Of a stretch of 64,000 nucleotides of DNA, positions 1 to 7,800 are shown in pieces. The stretch spans positions 49,980 through 113,979 of the forward strand of contig QCCT01000003.1 of NCBI GenBank assembly GCA_003281165.1. The letters run 5' to 3'. Every line of letters begins with the position of its first letter. Position 1 is the first letter of the stretch. The DNA comes from Prochlorococcus sp. AG-347-M18 (GTDB lineage: Bacteria > Cyanobacteriota > Cyanobacteriia > PCC-6307 > Cyanobiaceae). The notes beneath the pieces are model-generated. The model saw only the letters and a program-made list of their open reading frames with translations, ran no database searches and was not told the origin of the DNA. The position numbers and the translations under genes were made by a program.

Positions 1-1156
1 GGGACCATTAATAGTAAACGATCAATTTCAAAAAAGAAATTTATCTGATAATGAAATAGTTGATAAATTAACACTCATAGGTTGTACTTTAATTAATAAG
101 GAATATGGCTGGGATGTAGCAGTAATTCCTAATAGATCAAATGATTTAATAAGAGAAATAGATTTAATTGAAGAAATTGCGAGATTAATAGGGTATGACA
201 GATTCGACTTAAACCTCCCTAATCCAATTAAGCCCGGAAAATTGTCATCAGAACAGTTGGCATTGAGAAAAGTAAAAAATGGTTTCACAGAAAATGGTTT
301 TAACGAGGTACTTAGCTACTCTCTTGTTCCTGAAGATAATGAAAAACTTATAAAGATTTCTAATCCTTTGTTATTAGAAACTAGCTGTTTAAGAGATAAT
401 ATCTGGAAAGAACATTTGGAGATATTAAACCGTAATATAAAAGCTGGACAAACAAGTTGTTATATATTTGAAATTGGAAATGTTTTTCAAAAGAAAACTG
501 AGTTCATTCAAGAAGAAGTTCTCAATGGTGCGATTTATGGAAATAAAAAATTTGGAAAATGGATAAATTCGGGTAAGGATAACGATCTTAATTATTACCA
601 GGCAAGGGGAAAGTTAAAGGAGGCTTTATCATCTTTGCATATAAAAATTGAGGATAAACCTACTGATTCAATTGATTTTCTTCATCCAGGAAGAACAGCG
701 AAATTAGTTATTGAAGGGAAAGATGCAGGTTATTTTGGTGAAGTACACCCAAAACTAATATTAGAAAAGAAGTCGTTAAAAAAAGTTTATTTGTTTAGCA
801 TTAATGTTTCCAACCTCTTGGAAGCATGTACAAGAAAAAATAAATGGATTCCAATATATAAGCAATATCCAATTGTTCCGAAAATGGAAAGGGATATAAA
901 TTTTGTTTTCAGTAAGAAATTTTTAATTAAGGAAATAACATTACAAATAAGAAAAACGGGAAAAAATCTCTTAGAGGATGTAAATTTAATTGATGTTTTT
1001 GAAGATACTAAATTTGGAGATGATCATATAAGTTATACATTTAGATTATCTTATAGAGATAAAGATAAAACATTACTGGACTCGGACATTACATCAATTC
1101 ATTCAAAAATCATTTCAAATGTTGAAAAATGCTTTAATACAAAATTGAGAAATTAA
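1..1156 (+). CDS. pheT: Phenylalanyl-tRNA synthetase beta subunit, C-terminal part (5' end outside window)
   Basis: The reading frame is open from the first complete codon at position 2, so the gene is cut by the window edge; the ATG at 242 is internal. PheT is the beta chain of the alpha2-beta2 enzyme that charges tRNA-Phe. The visible part begins in the B5 domain (DLIEEIARLIGYD near nt 165-205), continues through the catalytically inactive synthetase-like core (NGFNEVLSYSLV, then FLHPGRTA), and ends in the ferredoxin-fold anticodon-binding domain (YPIVPKMERDINFVF near nt 865-910). The N-terminal tRNA-binding and B3/B4 domains are missing from the window. The stop at 1154-1156 is followed by an A+T-rich gap with the first AGACT-N7-AGTCT palindrome. 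Confidence 0.95.
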   Translation, partial: GPLIVNDQFQKRNLSDNEIVDKLTLIGCTLINKEYGWDVAVIPNRSNDLIREIDLIEEIARLIGYDRFDLNLPNPIKPGKLSSEQLALRKVKNGFTENGFNEVLSYSLVPEDNEKLIKISNPLLLETSCLRDNIWKEHLEILNRNIKAGQTSCYIFEIGNVFQKKTEFIQEEVLNGAIYGNKKFGKWINSGKDNDLNYYQARGKLKEALSSLHIKIEDKPTDSIDFLHPGRTAKLVIEGKDAGYFGEVHPKLILEKKSLKKVYLFSINVSNLLEACTRKNKWIPIYKQYPIVPKMERDINFVFSKKFLIKEITLQIRKTGKNLLEDVNLIDVFEDTKFGDDHISYTFRLSYRDKDKTLLDSDITSIHSKIISNVEKCFNTKLRN

Positions 1157-1169
1157 ATGTATTACCAAT

Positions 1170-1214
1170 CTTATATGAGACTATAACTAAGTCTATTAAT
1201 AATTCTTATATAAG
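1170..1214. repeat. AGACT-N7-AGTCT palindromic element, copy 1
   Basis: Positions 1178-1194 read AGACT-ATAACTA-AGTCT, preceded by CTTATATG, and the 10-base palindrome CTTATATAAG follows at 1205-1214. Two related elements lie at 1706-1746 and 1877-1925. It sits between pheT and the small gene at 1250, so it could be an operator for that gene or a 3' structure of pheT. The function is unknown. Confidence 0.6.
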
Positions 1215-1249
1215 AAAAGTAATAATCCTACAAAACTAATTAATGTTGT

Positions 1250-1510
1250 ATGATAAATGTCATGATCAACATACTATCTCTTTTATTATCTTCAGTGTTG
1301 TGGGTACAAGTCCCTCAGTGGTCAGATGATTGGTCAAAATGTTCTGTTGATGTACCTGATACCTCTTGTCATTGGTACATAACTGCACCAGATAATACTT
1401 TTGGTGAAGGGTTTGATTGGGCCAGTGCTCCTTGGTTTGACGCAAACGGTTTAAGCGATGTTCCTAGTATTGATAAACAAACTGCAATTCAAAAGCTTCA
1501 AAGTAAGTAG
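1250..1510 (+). CDS. Small putative secreted or membrane-anchored protein, unknown function
   Basis: This 86-residue frame is not one whose function I recognise. Residues 5-20 are hydrophobic (MINILSLLLSSVLWVQ), like an uncleaved anchor or a signal peptide. The rest is polar, acidic and Trp-rich, with two cysteines (SKCSV and DTSCHW) that could form a disulfide if the protein is exported. A second in-frame ATG at 1262 is an equally good start and would put the hydrophobic stretch right at the N terminus. The sequence has ordinary amino-acid composition, which argues against a chance frame. It stands alone between AGACT-N7-AGTCT elements, and a small hairpin follows its stop codon. Confidence 0.7.
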   Translation: MINVMINILSLLLSSVLWVQVPQWSDDWSKCSVDVPDTSCHWYITAPDNTFGEGFDWASAPWFDANGLSDVPSIDKQTAIQKLQSK

Positions 1511-1530
1511 TACTGTCTTTAAGGCAGTAC
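1510..1530 (+). terminator. Hairpin just after the small ORF, weak terminator candidate
   Basis: GTACTGTCT and AGGCAGTAC form a nine-pair stem (one G-T pair) around a TTA loop, starting at the last base of the stop codon of the gene at 1250. No T-tract follows, so intrinsic termination would be weak; it may only protect the 3' end. Confidence 0.45.
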
Positions 1531-1705
1531 GGGAAAATATAAAACCCTTTGATATCAACACTTTTTAATCGTTATTAATTTCTTGGACATTGAAAGGACA
1601 TAATTTGTTGATTTATTGATTAACTTTAATTATTCCCAGGTAATAAAACAGTTTGTGTATGAATTAGTCAAATTGATAAATTAATATATCTTACATATCT
1701 TTTTT

Positions 1706-1746
1706 GAGACTATAAAATAGACTTATAATTAGTCTCACATAAGAAA
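1706..1746. repeat. AGACT-N7-AGTCT palindromic element, copy 2
   Basis: An upstream GAGACTAT at 1706-1713 is followed by AGACT-TATAATT-AGTCT at 1719-1735. The 17-base core is identical to copy 3. The outer GAGACTA and TAGTCTC can pair as an alternative longer stem. The spacer contains a perfect TATAAT, so the element could be a promoter with an overlapping operator; that is inference. Confidence 0.6.
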
Positions 1747-1847
1747 TACTATACAAAAAATTTTATTCTTTAAAAGTACATTCTTTTTTTTATTTCATTT
1801 ATACATAATTATTGTTTCAATAGATTTGAATAATAATAATTGATAAA

Positions 1848-1867
1848 AATTTGAAAATTTTCAAATT
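1848..1867. repeat. Perfect 20-base A+T-rich palindrome
   Basis: The half-site AATTTGAAAA is followed directly by its exact reverse complement. With no loop it is more likely a protein-binding site or a cruciform-prone sequence than a terminator, although palindromes of this kind also arise by chance in very A+T-rich DNA. Confidence 0.5.
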
Positions 1868-1876
1868 AGCGGCTAT

Positions 1877-1925
1877 CTTATATGAGACTATTAATTAGAC
1901 TTATAATTAGTCTAATATGAGAATT
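1877..1925. repeat. AGACT-N7-AGTCT palindromic element, copy 3
   Basis: CTTATATGAGACTAT at 1878-1892 resembles copy 1, and AGACT-TATAATT-AGTCT at 1897-1913 is identical to the core of copy 2. Here the arms extend to ATTAGACT and AGTCTAAT (eight pairs). It ends a few bases from the stop codon of the minus-strand RHH/J-domain gene, so it may also act as that gene's 3' hairpin. Confidence 0.6.
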
Positions 1926-1931
1926 AATATA

Positions 1932-2942
1932 CTATCTTCTATATAGATTTTTTAGCAATTGATACGCTTCATTTAATTTTCTCATTTGATCTGTTGATCC
2001 TCCAGCATCTGGATGCGTCTCTAAGGCTATTGATTTATAGGCCTCCCTAATTTTACGGAACGTATGAGCGGATCCTGCGGATGTTGATAAATTCAATAAT
2101 TTAAGAGCTCCATGTACTGTCATTGTTGAGTCCAAAGTTTCAAATGAATTTGATCTATTATTACGCTTAAATCTACTTATAAACCTTCTCATAAGTGTTG
2201 GTATTCTATTTATCAGGTCTGATGTAGCAAAAGGGTCTTCTAAAACGCCAATCATTAATAAAACAATTTCAAGGGATGGATTTTTCTTTATCCAAAATGG
2301 GCATAATTCTGACATTAATTTATTGGCTGCACTCCACGTAAAGGGTAGATTTTCAGTTCCATCAAGATTTGGCCATATATCCCTTTCAAACCAATCCATC
2401 GAAGCTTCTACTACATGATCATTAGGAACCGATCCATATAAGATTTTCCAATGACTAATTAACTCAATTCGACATTTTATTAATTCAGTTTCTTTAATTG
2501 TATTAATTTGAATATCATTAATATTCTCCTTTAATTTTTCACTATTAATACTTCTTCTTAGATTCCTTACTTTTTTTTCAACAAAATTGGGAAGGCTTAT
2601 GTTTAAGTTGCCTTTTTCTTTAGATTGATTATCATTTTTAAATCTTTTATTCAAAGATATCTCATTAACTTCTTTTTTTAAGTCTGATTTAATTAATACC
2701 AATGCAGTATCTTCATCAATATTTAAATTTTCTTTATTATTATTCTCGTTAAAGTCTATTTCCTGTTGTTGGTTCTTAGGTAGTAAATCATCTTCTTGAA
2801 GAAGTTCCTTAAGTATCTTTTCTATTACAGGCCCTCTTGCTCTAAATCCCCACTCTTTTCGTAATAGATCAAACCTGGAAATTAGTTCCTCAGGTAAATC
2901 AATTGAAATTCTTTTTGTATTTGAATTTTCAGGAATATTCAA
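1932..2942 (-). CDS. Ribbon-helix-helix / J-domain fusion protein
   Basis: A 336-residue protein. Residues about 8-50 (strand KRISIDLP, helix EELISRFDLLRKEW, turn GFRARG, helix PVIEKILKELL) look like a CopG/Arc-type ribbon-helix-helix DNA-binding domain. The middle is a charged linker and then a helical region I do not recognise (about 165-265). The C terminus (about 275-336) is a J-domain with the HPD motif near residue 310 (ALETHPDAGGS), which in J-proteins stimulates Hsp70 ATPase. I infer a co-chaperone tied to DNA or transcription; the pairing is unusual. The start is a TTG: no ATG or GTG occurs in frame before the upstream stop. The gene stands alone, with palindromic elements just past its 3' end. 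Confidence 0.75.
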   Translation of the reverse strand: MNIPENSNTKRISIDLPEELISRFDLLRKEWGFRARGPVIEKILKELLQEDDLLPKNQQQEIDFNENNNKENLNIDEDTALVLIKSDLKKEVNEISLNKRFKNDNQSKEKGNLNISLPNFVEKKVRNLRRSINSEKLKENINDIQINTIKETELIKCRIELISHWKILYGSVPNDHVVEASMDWFERDIWPNLDGTENLPFTWSAANKLMSELCPFWIKKNPSLEIVLLMIGVLEDPFATSDLINRIPTLMRRFISRFKRNNRSNSFETLDSTMTVHGALKLLNLSTSAGSAHTFRKIREAYKSIALETHPDAGGSTDQMRKLNEAYQLLKNLYRR

Positions 2943-3086
2943 TAATATTTTCTTGAATAGTATGGAATTTATTTAATTTTATTCAAAAAAAATTGAAAGT
3001 CCATACGAAATATTGTTTTTAAATTAAAACCAATTTATTTTTATGTCACAAGTCAATTAAGTGTCTTTTTATAATACAAATAAAAA

Positions 3087-3266
3087 ATGTTTAATTGTTA
3101 TTTCAAGTCATCTAAAGAAAAAAAGAGTTTTTATCAACATAAGAAATTAGAAATGCTCAATTATATTAAGGATTCACTTGAACGTAAAATTGCCTCAGTA
3201 ACAGCATCTATAGAAGTTTTAGAAAGCCAAATAAGCAGGGATAAGGAAGTTGAAGTAACTAATTAG
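3087..3266 (+). CDS. Small helical protein, 59 aa (37 aa from the second ATG), unknown function
   Basis: An open frame runs from ATG 3087 to TAG 3264-3266. A TATAAT lies at 3070-3075, too close to leave a leader for the first ATG, so ATG 3153 may be the true start, giving a 37-residue protein. The C-terminal part (YIKDSLERKIASVTASIEVL and onward) has a regular hydrophobic pattern consistent with one amphipathic or coiled-coil helix. It ends four bases before the stop of the minus-strand gene that follows. No function can be assigned. Confidence 0.45.
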   Translation: MFNCYFKSSKEKKSFYQHKKLEMLNYIKDSLERKIASVTASIEVLESQISRDKEVEVTN

Positions 3267-3269
3267 TAT

Positions 3270-4100
3270 TCAAACAAAATTTTCTAGAAGTTTTTCAGGG
3301 CCTAATTTCTTTAAATAATTAATATTTGAATTTTCAGTTACTAATAAGTATCCTGCAAATCCTAAACCGTTAATACTGAAACCATGGATATGATCATTTT
3401 TTCTTTTTATAATAGCGATCCATTTATTAGTTATTAAAATATTGTAAGGATATATCGGTTTCTTATCACTAATAGGGTTCCCAAGTCCTAATTTCTTGCA
3501 TAATTCCAAGTAAAATTCAAAAAGACATGATGGATTTTCTAAAAAATTAAATTTAGATACAACAATATTTTTTTTAAGCTTACTATTTATATCTTGATAT
3601 GAGTTCATTTCTAAAAACCACTTTTCTCTAGGGCATGATATCTCACCTTTAGATCTACGCAGAAGTTGAAAATGCCTGTGAGGTTGACTCGCTCCCGCAA
3701 TTGGAGAACTATTGAAAAACCACAATCCACTAGTATCTTTATTAACTTGTTGGATGGCTCTCCAATCTTTAATATCTAACCATCCATTTTGAGGTTTCCA
3801 TTCATTTGTAATAAGTAAAATATGACCTTTTTGTACAGGGTACTTATTTAATATTAGTTGATGATTATCACCAATTTTATCTATTTCTAGTATCTTTTCC
3901 CAAGGACAAAATGGATTTTGCTTAGGACCATAAATTTTTTTTTTATTAAATTTTGAAGTATCGAGTTTCCTAATTATGAAGTCGTCTTTTTCATATAAAT
4001 CTCTTGTGATAATATCAGTTTTGAGAGGATATAATGATTCATCATCAATTGATAATTGAGTTTGTTCTAGTGCTTTTTTCCAATATATTTCTAAACTCAT
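3270..4100 (-). CDS. ATP adenylyltransferase (Ap4A phosphorylase II-like, HIT superfamily)
   Basis: A 276-residue protein resembling yeast APA1/APA2-type Ap4A phosphorylases, which split diadenosine tetraphosphate with phosphate into ATP and ADP. The visible signature is NKYPVQKGHILLIT near residues 84-98, FFNSSPIAGASQPHRHFQLL near 128-147 with the His-x-His-x-Gln catalytic triad motif HRHFQ, and the conserved YPYNILIT further on. The nucleophile is the second His by family precedent. It shares the minus strand with the DUF2237 gene upstream, about 48 bases away, so co-transcription is possible. The likely role is clearing stress-linked dinucleotides; exact substrate preference cannot be told from sequence. 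Confidence 0.88.
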   Translation of the reverse strand: MSLEIYWKKALEQTQLSIDDESLYPLKTDIITRDLYEKDDFIIRKLDTSKFNKKKIYGPKQNPFCPWEKILEIDKIGDNHQLILNKYPVQKGHILLITNEWKPQNGWLDIKDWRAIQQVNKDTSGLWFFNSSPIAGASQPHRHFQLLRRSKGEISCPREKWFLEMNSYQDINSKLKKNIVVSKFNFLENPSCLFEFYLELCKKLGLGNPISDKKPIYPYNILITNKWIAIIKRKNDHIHGFSINGLGFAGYLLVTENSNINYLKKLGPEKLLENFV

Positions 4101-4148
4101 TTAAAAAAATTTATCATTATCATTTTAAAAAAAAAAATAAACTTGTAA

Positions 4149-4532
4149 TTACTTTTTATTAAATTGATATTCTTTCAATTTTTCCAAAGGTACTGATTCT
4201 AAGACTACAATATTAGTTGATTCTAATATGACTTTTGGTGCAAGACCGTCTAATAATGCTTGCTTCCACCGATCAAGACAAATACACCAATGATCACCAT
4301 CCTTTAGTCCTGGGAAGGAATAAATAGGCATGGGAGTTATTAAATCATTACCTTGTGATTTACTATATTTCAGGAAATTATCATCCATTACACAACATAT
4401 AGAATGATTCCCTCCATCATTTATGTCATAGCTGCAAAATCCATCCCTGAACCACCCTGTCATAGGTGCGCAACTACAAATCTTAATTTCTTCTCCAAGG
4501 ACATTTAACTGATTTTGATTATTTATGGTCAT
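4149..4532 (-). CDS. DUF2237 family protein
   Basis: A 127-residue protein matching the DUF2237 family: NVLGEEIKICS near the N terminus, MTGWFRDGFC, then CCVMDDNFLKYSKSQGNDL and GDHWCICLDRW. The regularly spaced cysteines (about residues 18, 20, 33, 46, 47 and 84) and the Asp/Trp-rich motif GLKDGDHWCICL are the conserved core. The biochemical role of the family is not known to me; the cysteines suggest metal or redox function, which is speculation. It is the upstream partner of the Ap4A phosphorylase-like gene. Confidence 0.8.
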   Translation of the reverse strand: MTINNQNQLNVLGEEIKICSCAPMTGWFRDGFCSYDINDGGNHSICCVMDDNFLKYSKSQGNDLITPMPIYSFPGLKDGDHWCICLDRWKQALLDGLAPKVILESTNIVVLESVPLEKLKEYQFNKK

Positions 4533-4577
4533 AGTTTTTTTAATAATAATAAAACACCAACATTTCTTTAAAAAAGG

Positions 4578-4609
4578 TTGACGAGTATGGGGGGTAAGGA
4601 GGTAATAAT
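4578..4609 (+). promoter_or_regulatory. Possible promoter and a displaced perfect Shine-Dalgarno
   Basis: TTGACG at 4578-4583 and TAATAAT at 4603-4609 could be -35 and -10 boxes (spacing 19, longer than ideal) for the gene at 4631. Within it, AAGGAGGT at 4596-4603 is a perfect anti-16S match but lies about 28 bases before that ATG, too far to serve it. This G-rich block is striking in A+T-rich surroundings. Confidence 0.35.
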
Positions 4610-4630
4610 TCTAATAAGGTTTTTTTCATT

Positions 4631-4849
4631 ATGGATTGGGACTTTACTGAAAACATTGCATTTAAAGCTCTTTATGAAGCTTTTAAAGATAGTGATGAAA
4701 CTTCCGCATTAGAATTTTTATCTAGTGATGGTGCTTCATATTATCTTGAGTTAACACAGGATGCCGCGGGTGAGGGACTTGATCTGGGTGATAATGAAAC
4801 GATGGAAGAACTACAGGAAGAAATTATTGAATATTTAGAAAATAACTAA
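4631..4849 (+). CDS. Small acidic hypothetical protein
   Basis: A 72-residue protein I cannot assign. It is strongly acidic throughout and especially at the C terminus (NETMEELQEEIIEYLENN), predicted mostly helical, with no cysteine, no membrane segment and no signal peptide. The coding character is good (few basic residues, regular helix periodicity), and it has its own upstream promoter-like region. It converges on metH with a ten-base gap. An adaptor or regulator that binds a basic partner is possible but unproven. Confidence 0.7.
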   Translation: MDWDFTENIAFKALYEAFKDSDETSALEFLSSDGASYYLELTQDAAGEGLDLGDNETMEELQEEIIEYLENN

Positions 4850-4859
4850 AAATCTTACC

Positions 4860-7800
4860 TTAAGCGCTGAAATATTTAGCTTTTGAGTGTAATGAAATGA
4901 TAGCTGTAGTACTTTGTTCTGGATGAAGTTGTTCAGATTCATCCATGGTCAAGTTTATTCTTTTGGCATCCAACAATGATAATTGTATGTTTGAATCAGA
5001 TACTTTTGGACATGCAGGATAACCAAAAGAATATCTAGCTCCTCTATATTTTTGAGCTAGTATTTCTCTATTTTTGTCTGGTTCTTCAGACCTAAAACCA
5101 CATTCAATACGAATTAATGCATGGACATACTCCGCTAGAGCTTCTGCTAATTGCACTGTAAGTCCATGGAATAACAAATAATCGCTATATTTATCTTCTT
5201 TAAATAATTTTTGAGAATATTCGCTAGCAATATCGCCCATTGTTACTGCCTGCATAGGAAATATATCTATCGGTTTATCATGTTTCAAATCACAATAAAA
5301 ATCAGCTATGCATAAATTATTCCCAGATTTTTGTCGTGGAAAATTAAATTGGGAAATTTTATTTAATGATTTCTCATCAAATAAGAAAATACTATTATCT
5401 TTTCTCCCGCATCTGAAATATCCATAAACTGCTTTGGGTGATATAAGTTTTTTCTCTATAATTATCTCTAACCATTTATCTAACAGTGGTTTAGCATATG
5501 AATCCAAATAATTATTATATTCATCTACACTTTGGTTTTTTCCTTTTTTTATTTGCCATTGCCCGCTGAATAAAGCTTTTGTATCTAAATAAAATATTAA
5601 CTTATTTAAATCTATATCAACATCGTTCAAGACTTTCGTTCCCAAGAAAGGGGCTTGAATTGGATCTTCTTCATTTATAAATTTAGATCTTATAAAATTT
5701 TCTTTTAAATTTAATTTAGAAGTCTCGGTATTTATGGATATTGATTTTTTAACAGCTTGAGAGTTTGATTTTGATGAGGCTAAATTTATATTTATACCCT
5801 CATTATTAATGAAACCCTCTGTATTTGACCAATTACCCTTTTTCTTATTATCCATATATTCATTCATGAATTTAAGATCAGTGAACGCATCTTTTCCGTA
5901 CAATATTTTCCCTTTATATATTTTGCTGCAGTCCTCATTTACAAATTTTGGGGTTAAGGCTGCGCCTCCTAATATTACTGGTACACTAATATTTTCATTG
6001 TTAAAAGCCTCTAAATTATCTTTCATAAAAGCAGTTGATTTAACAAGTAATCCGCTCATAGCTATGCAATCTGCATTGTATTTTTTTTGTGCATCTATAA
6101 TTGCTGAAACATCTTGCTTTATTCCTAGATTTATTACGTCATAACCATTATTTGTAAGTATTATATCTACCAAATTTTTTCCAATATCATGAACATCGCC
6201 TTTGACAGTTGCAATTAAGAGTTTTCCATTTGATATGTTTTCATCTACAGTTTCCATGTATGGTTCTAAAATTGAAACAGCAAATTTCATTGTTTCGGCG
6301 GATTGGAGTACAAATGGCAATTGCATTTGACCTGAGCCAAATAAATCTCCTACAACTTTCATCCCATCTAGTAAAAAGGTATTAATTATTTCAAGAGGTT
6401 TATATTTTTTTAACGCTTTATTTAATTGATCCTCTAATCCTATTTTTTCTCCATCTATAATGTGATTTTTCAGACTTTCTTCAAGAGTTAGGTTTTTATT
6501 TTCTGAAGATGCTTTTTTGAAATCTTGAATAGATAAATCTTGAAAAGCCTTTGTTAATTCTACTAATGGATCATAAATACAAATATCATCTTCAAATTTT
6601 CTTTTATCATAAATCAAATCTAAGCAAAGCTTTTTAGTTTCTTCAGAAATTTTTGATAATGGCAAAATTTTATTTGGTGCGATGATAGCAGAATCTAATC
6701 CTGCTTTAATGCATTCATCTAAAAATATTGAATTTAGATTAATTCTTGATAATGGTGAAAGACCAAAACTAATGTTTGATATCCCAAGTATGATATGAAT
6801 ATCTGGGAAATTTTCACGAATTTTTAATATAGCGCTAATAGTTTCTTTAGCATTTAATCTATCTTCTTCTATCCCTGTAGATATTGGCAGAGCTAATGGA
6901 TCAAAAAATAGCTCATAATCTGACAAACCACATTCTCTTGTTCTATTAATCGCTCGTTGGACAATCTTATATTTTTTTTCTGAATTCCTTGCCATTCCAT
7001 CTTCATCAATTGTTCCGACAACAAGACCTGAACCATAGCCTAAGGCTAAATTTAGAACTTGATCAAACCTTTCATTGCCATCTTCGTAATTGGTTGAATT
7101 AATAATACATTTACCACCGGCTGACTTTAATCCACTTTCCATTTTGTCAGCATCTGTAGAGTCAATCATTAATGGTAAATTTATATTGGTAACTAGTCTA
7201 GAAGTTATTTCTTTCATATCTTTCACTCCGTCTCTGCCTACATAATCAACATTTACATCAAGAACGTGAGCATTTTCTTTTTGTTGTTGCTTGGCAATTG
7301 CAACTAAGCCATCCCAATCGTCGTTATTTAATAACTCCCTTACCTTTTTCGATCCACTTGCATTTAATCTTTCTCCTACTATTAAAATTGAATTGTCTTG
7401 TTTATATGGCACAGAGTTATATATTGATGAGGCAGATGGAATAAAACCACTTGAATTTTTCTTACCATTGTTGTAGGTCCTTTCATTATCAATTATTTCA
7501 TCGATTATTGAAGACAGGTATTTTATATGTTCAGGTGTTGTCCCACAACATCCACCTATTAATTGAACATTAAAGTCATATATAAAATTCATTAACTGCA
7601 TCTTTAATTCTATTGGCTTTAATCTATAGTGAGCTACACCACCAATATTTTCAGGAAGACCTGCATTGGGAATACAGCTTATAGCGAAGGGAGAATTTTC
7701 AGACAAATATTTAATATGTTCCTTCATTTGCTCAGGACCAGTTGCACAATTAAGTCCAAGGATATCTATATTAAATGGCTCTAATATTGTTAATGCAGAA

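Larger units (their letters stand above)
1531..1931. other. Long intergenic stretch with palindromes, no gene seen
   Basis: These 401 bases separate the gene at 1250 from the 3' end of the RHH/J-domain gene. I see no convincing coding frame on either strand. The stretch holds the second and third AGACT-N7-AGTCT elements and a perfect 20-base palindrome at 1848-1867 (AATTTGAAAA and its complement). It is very A+T-rich and unusually long for this compact window. Confidence 0.7.

Noticed and set aside
1511..1931. Search for a hidden small gene in the longest gap
   Set aside because: No frame above about 30 codons with plausible composition was found; palindromes explain the sequence better.
5809..6144. 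Long open frame antisense to metH
   Set aside because: It is a shadow of the metH coding sequence, has no family resemblance and lies wholly within a clear gene.
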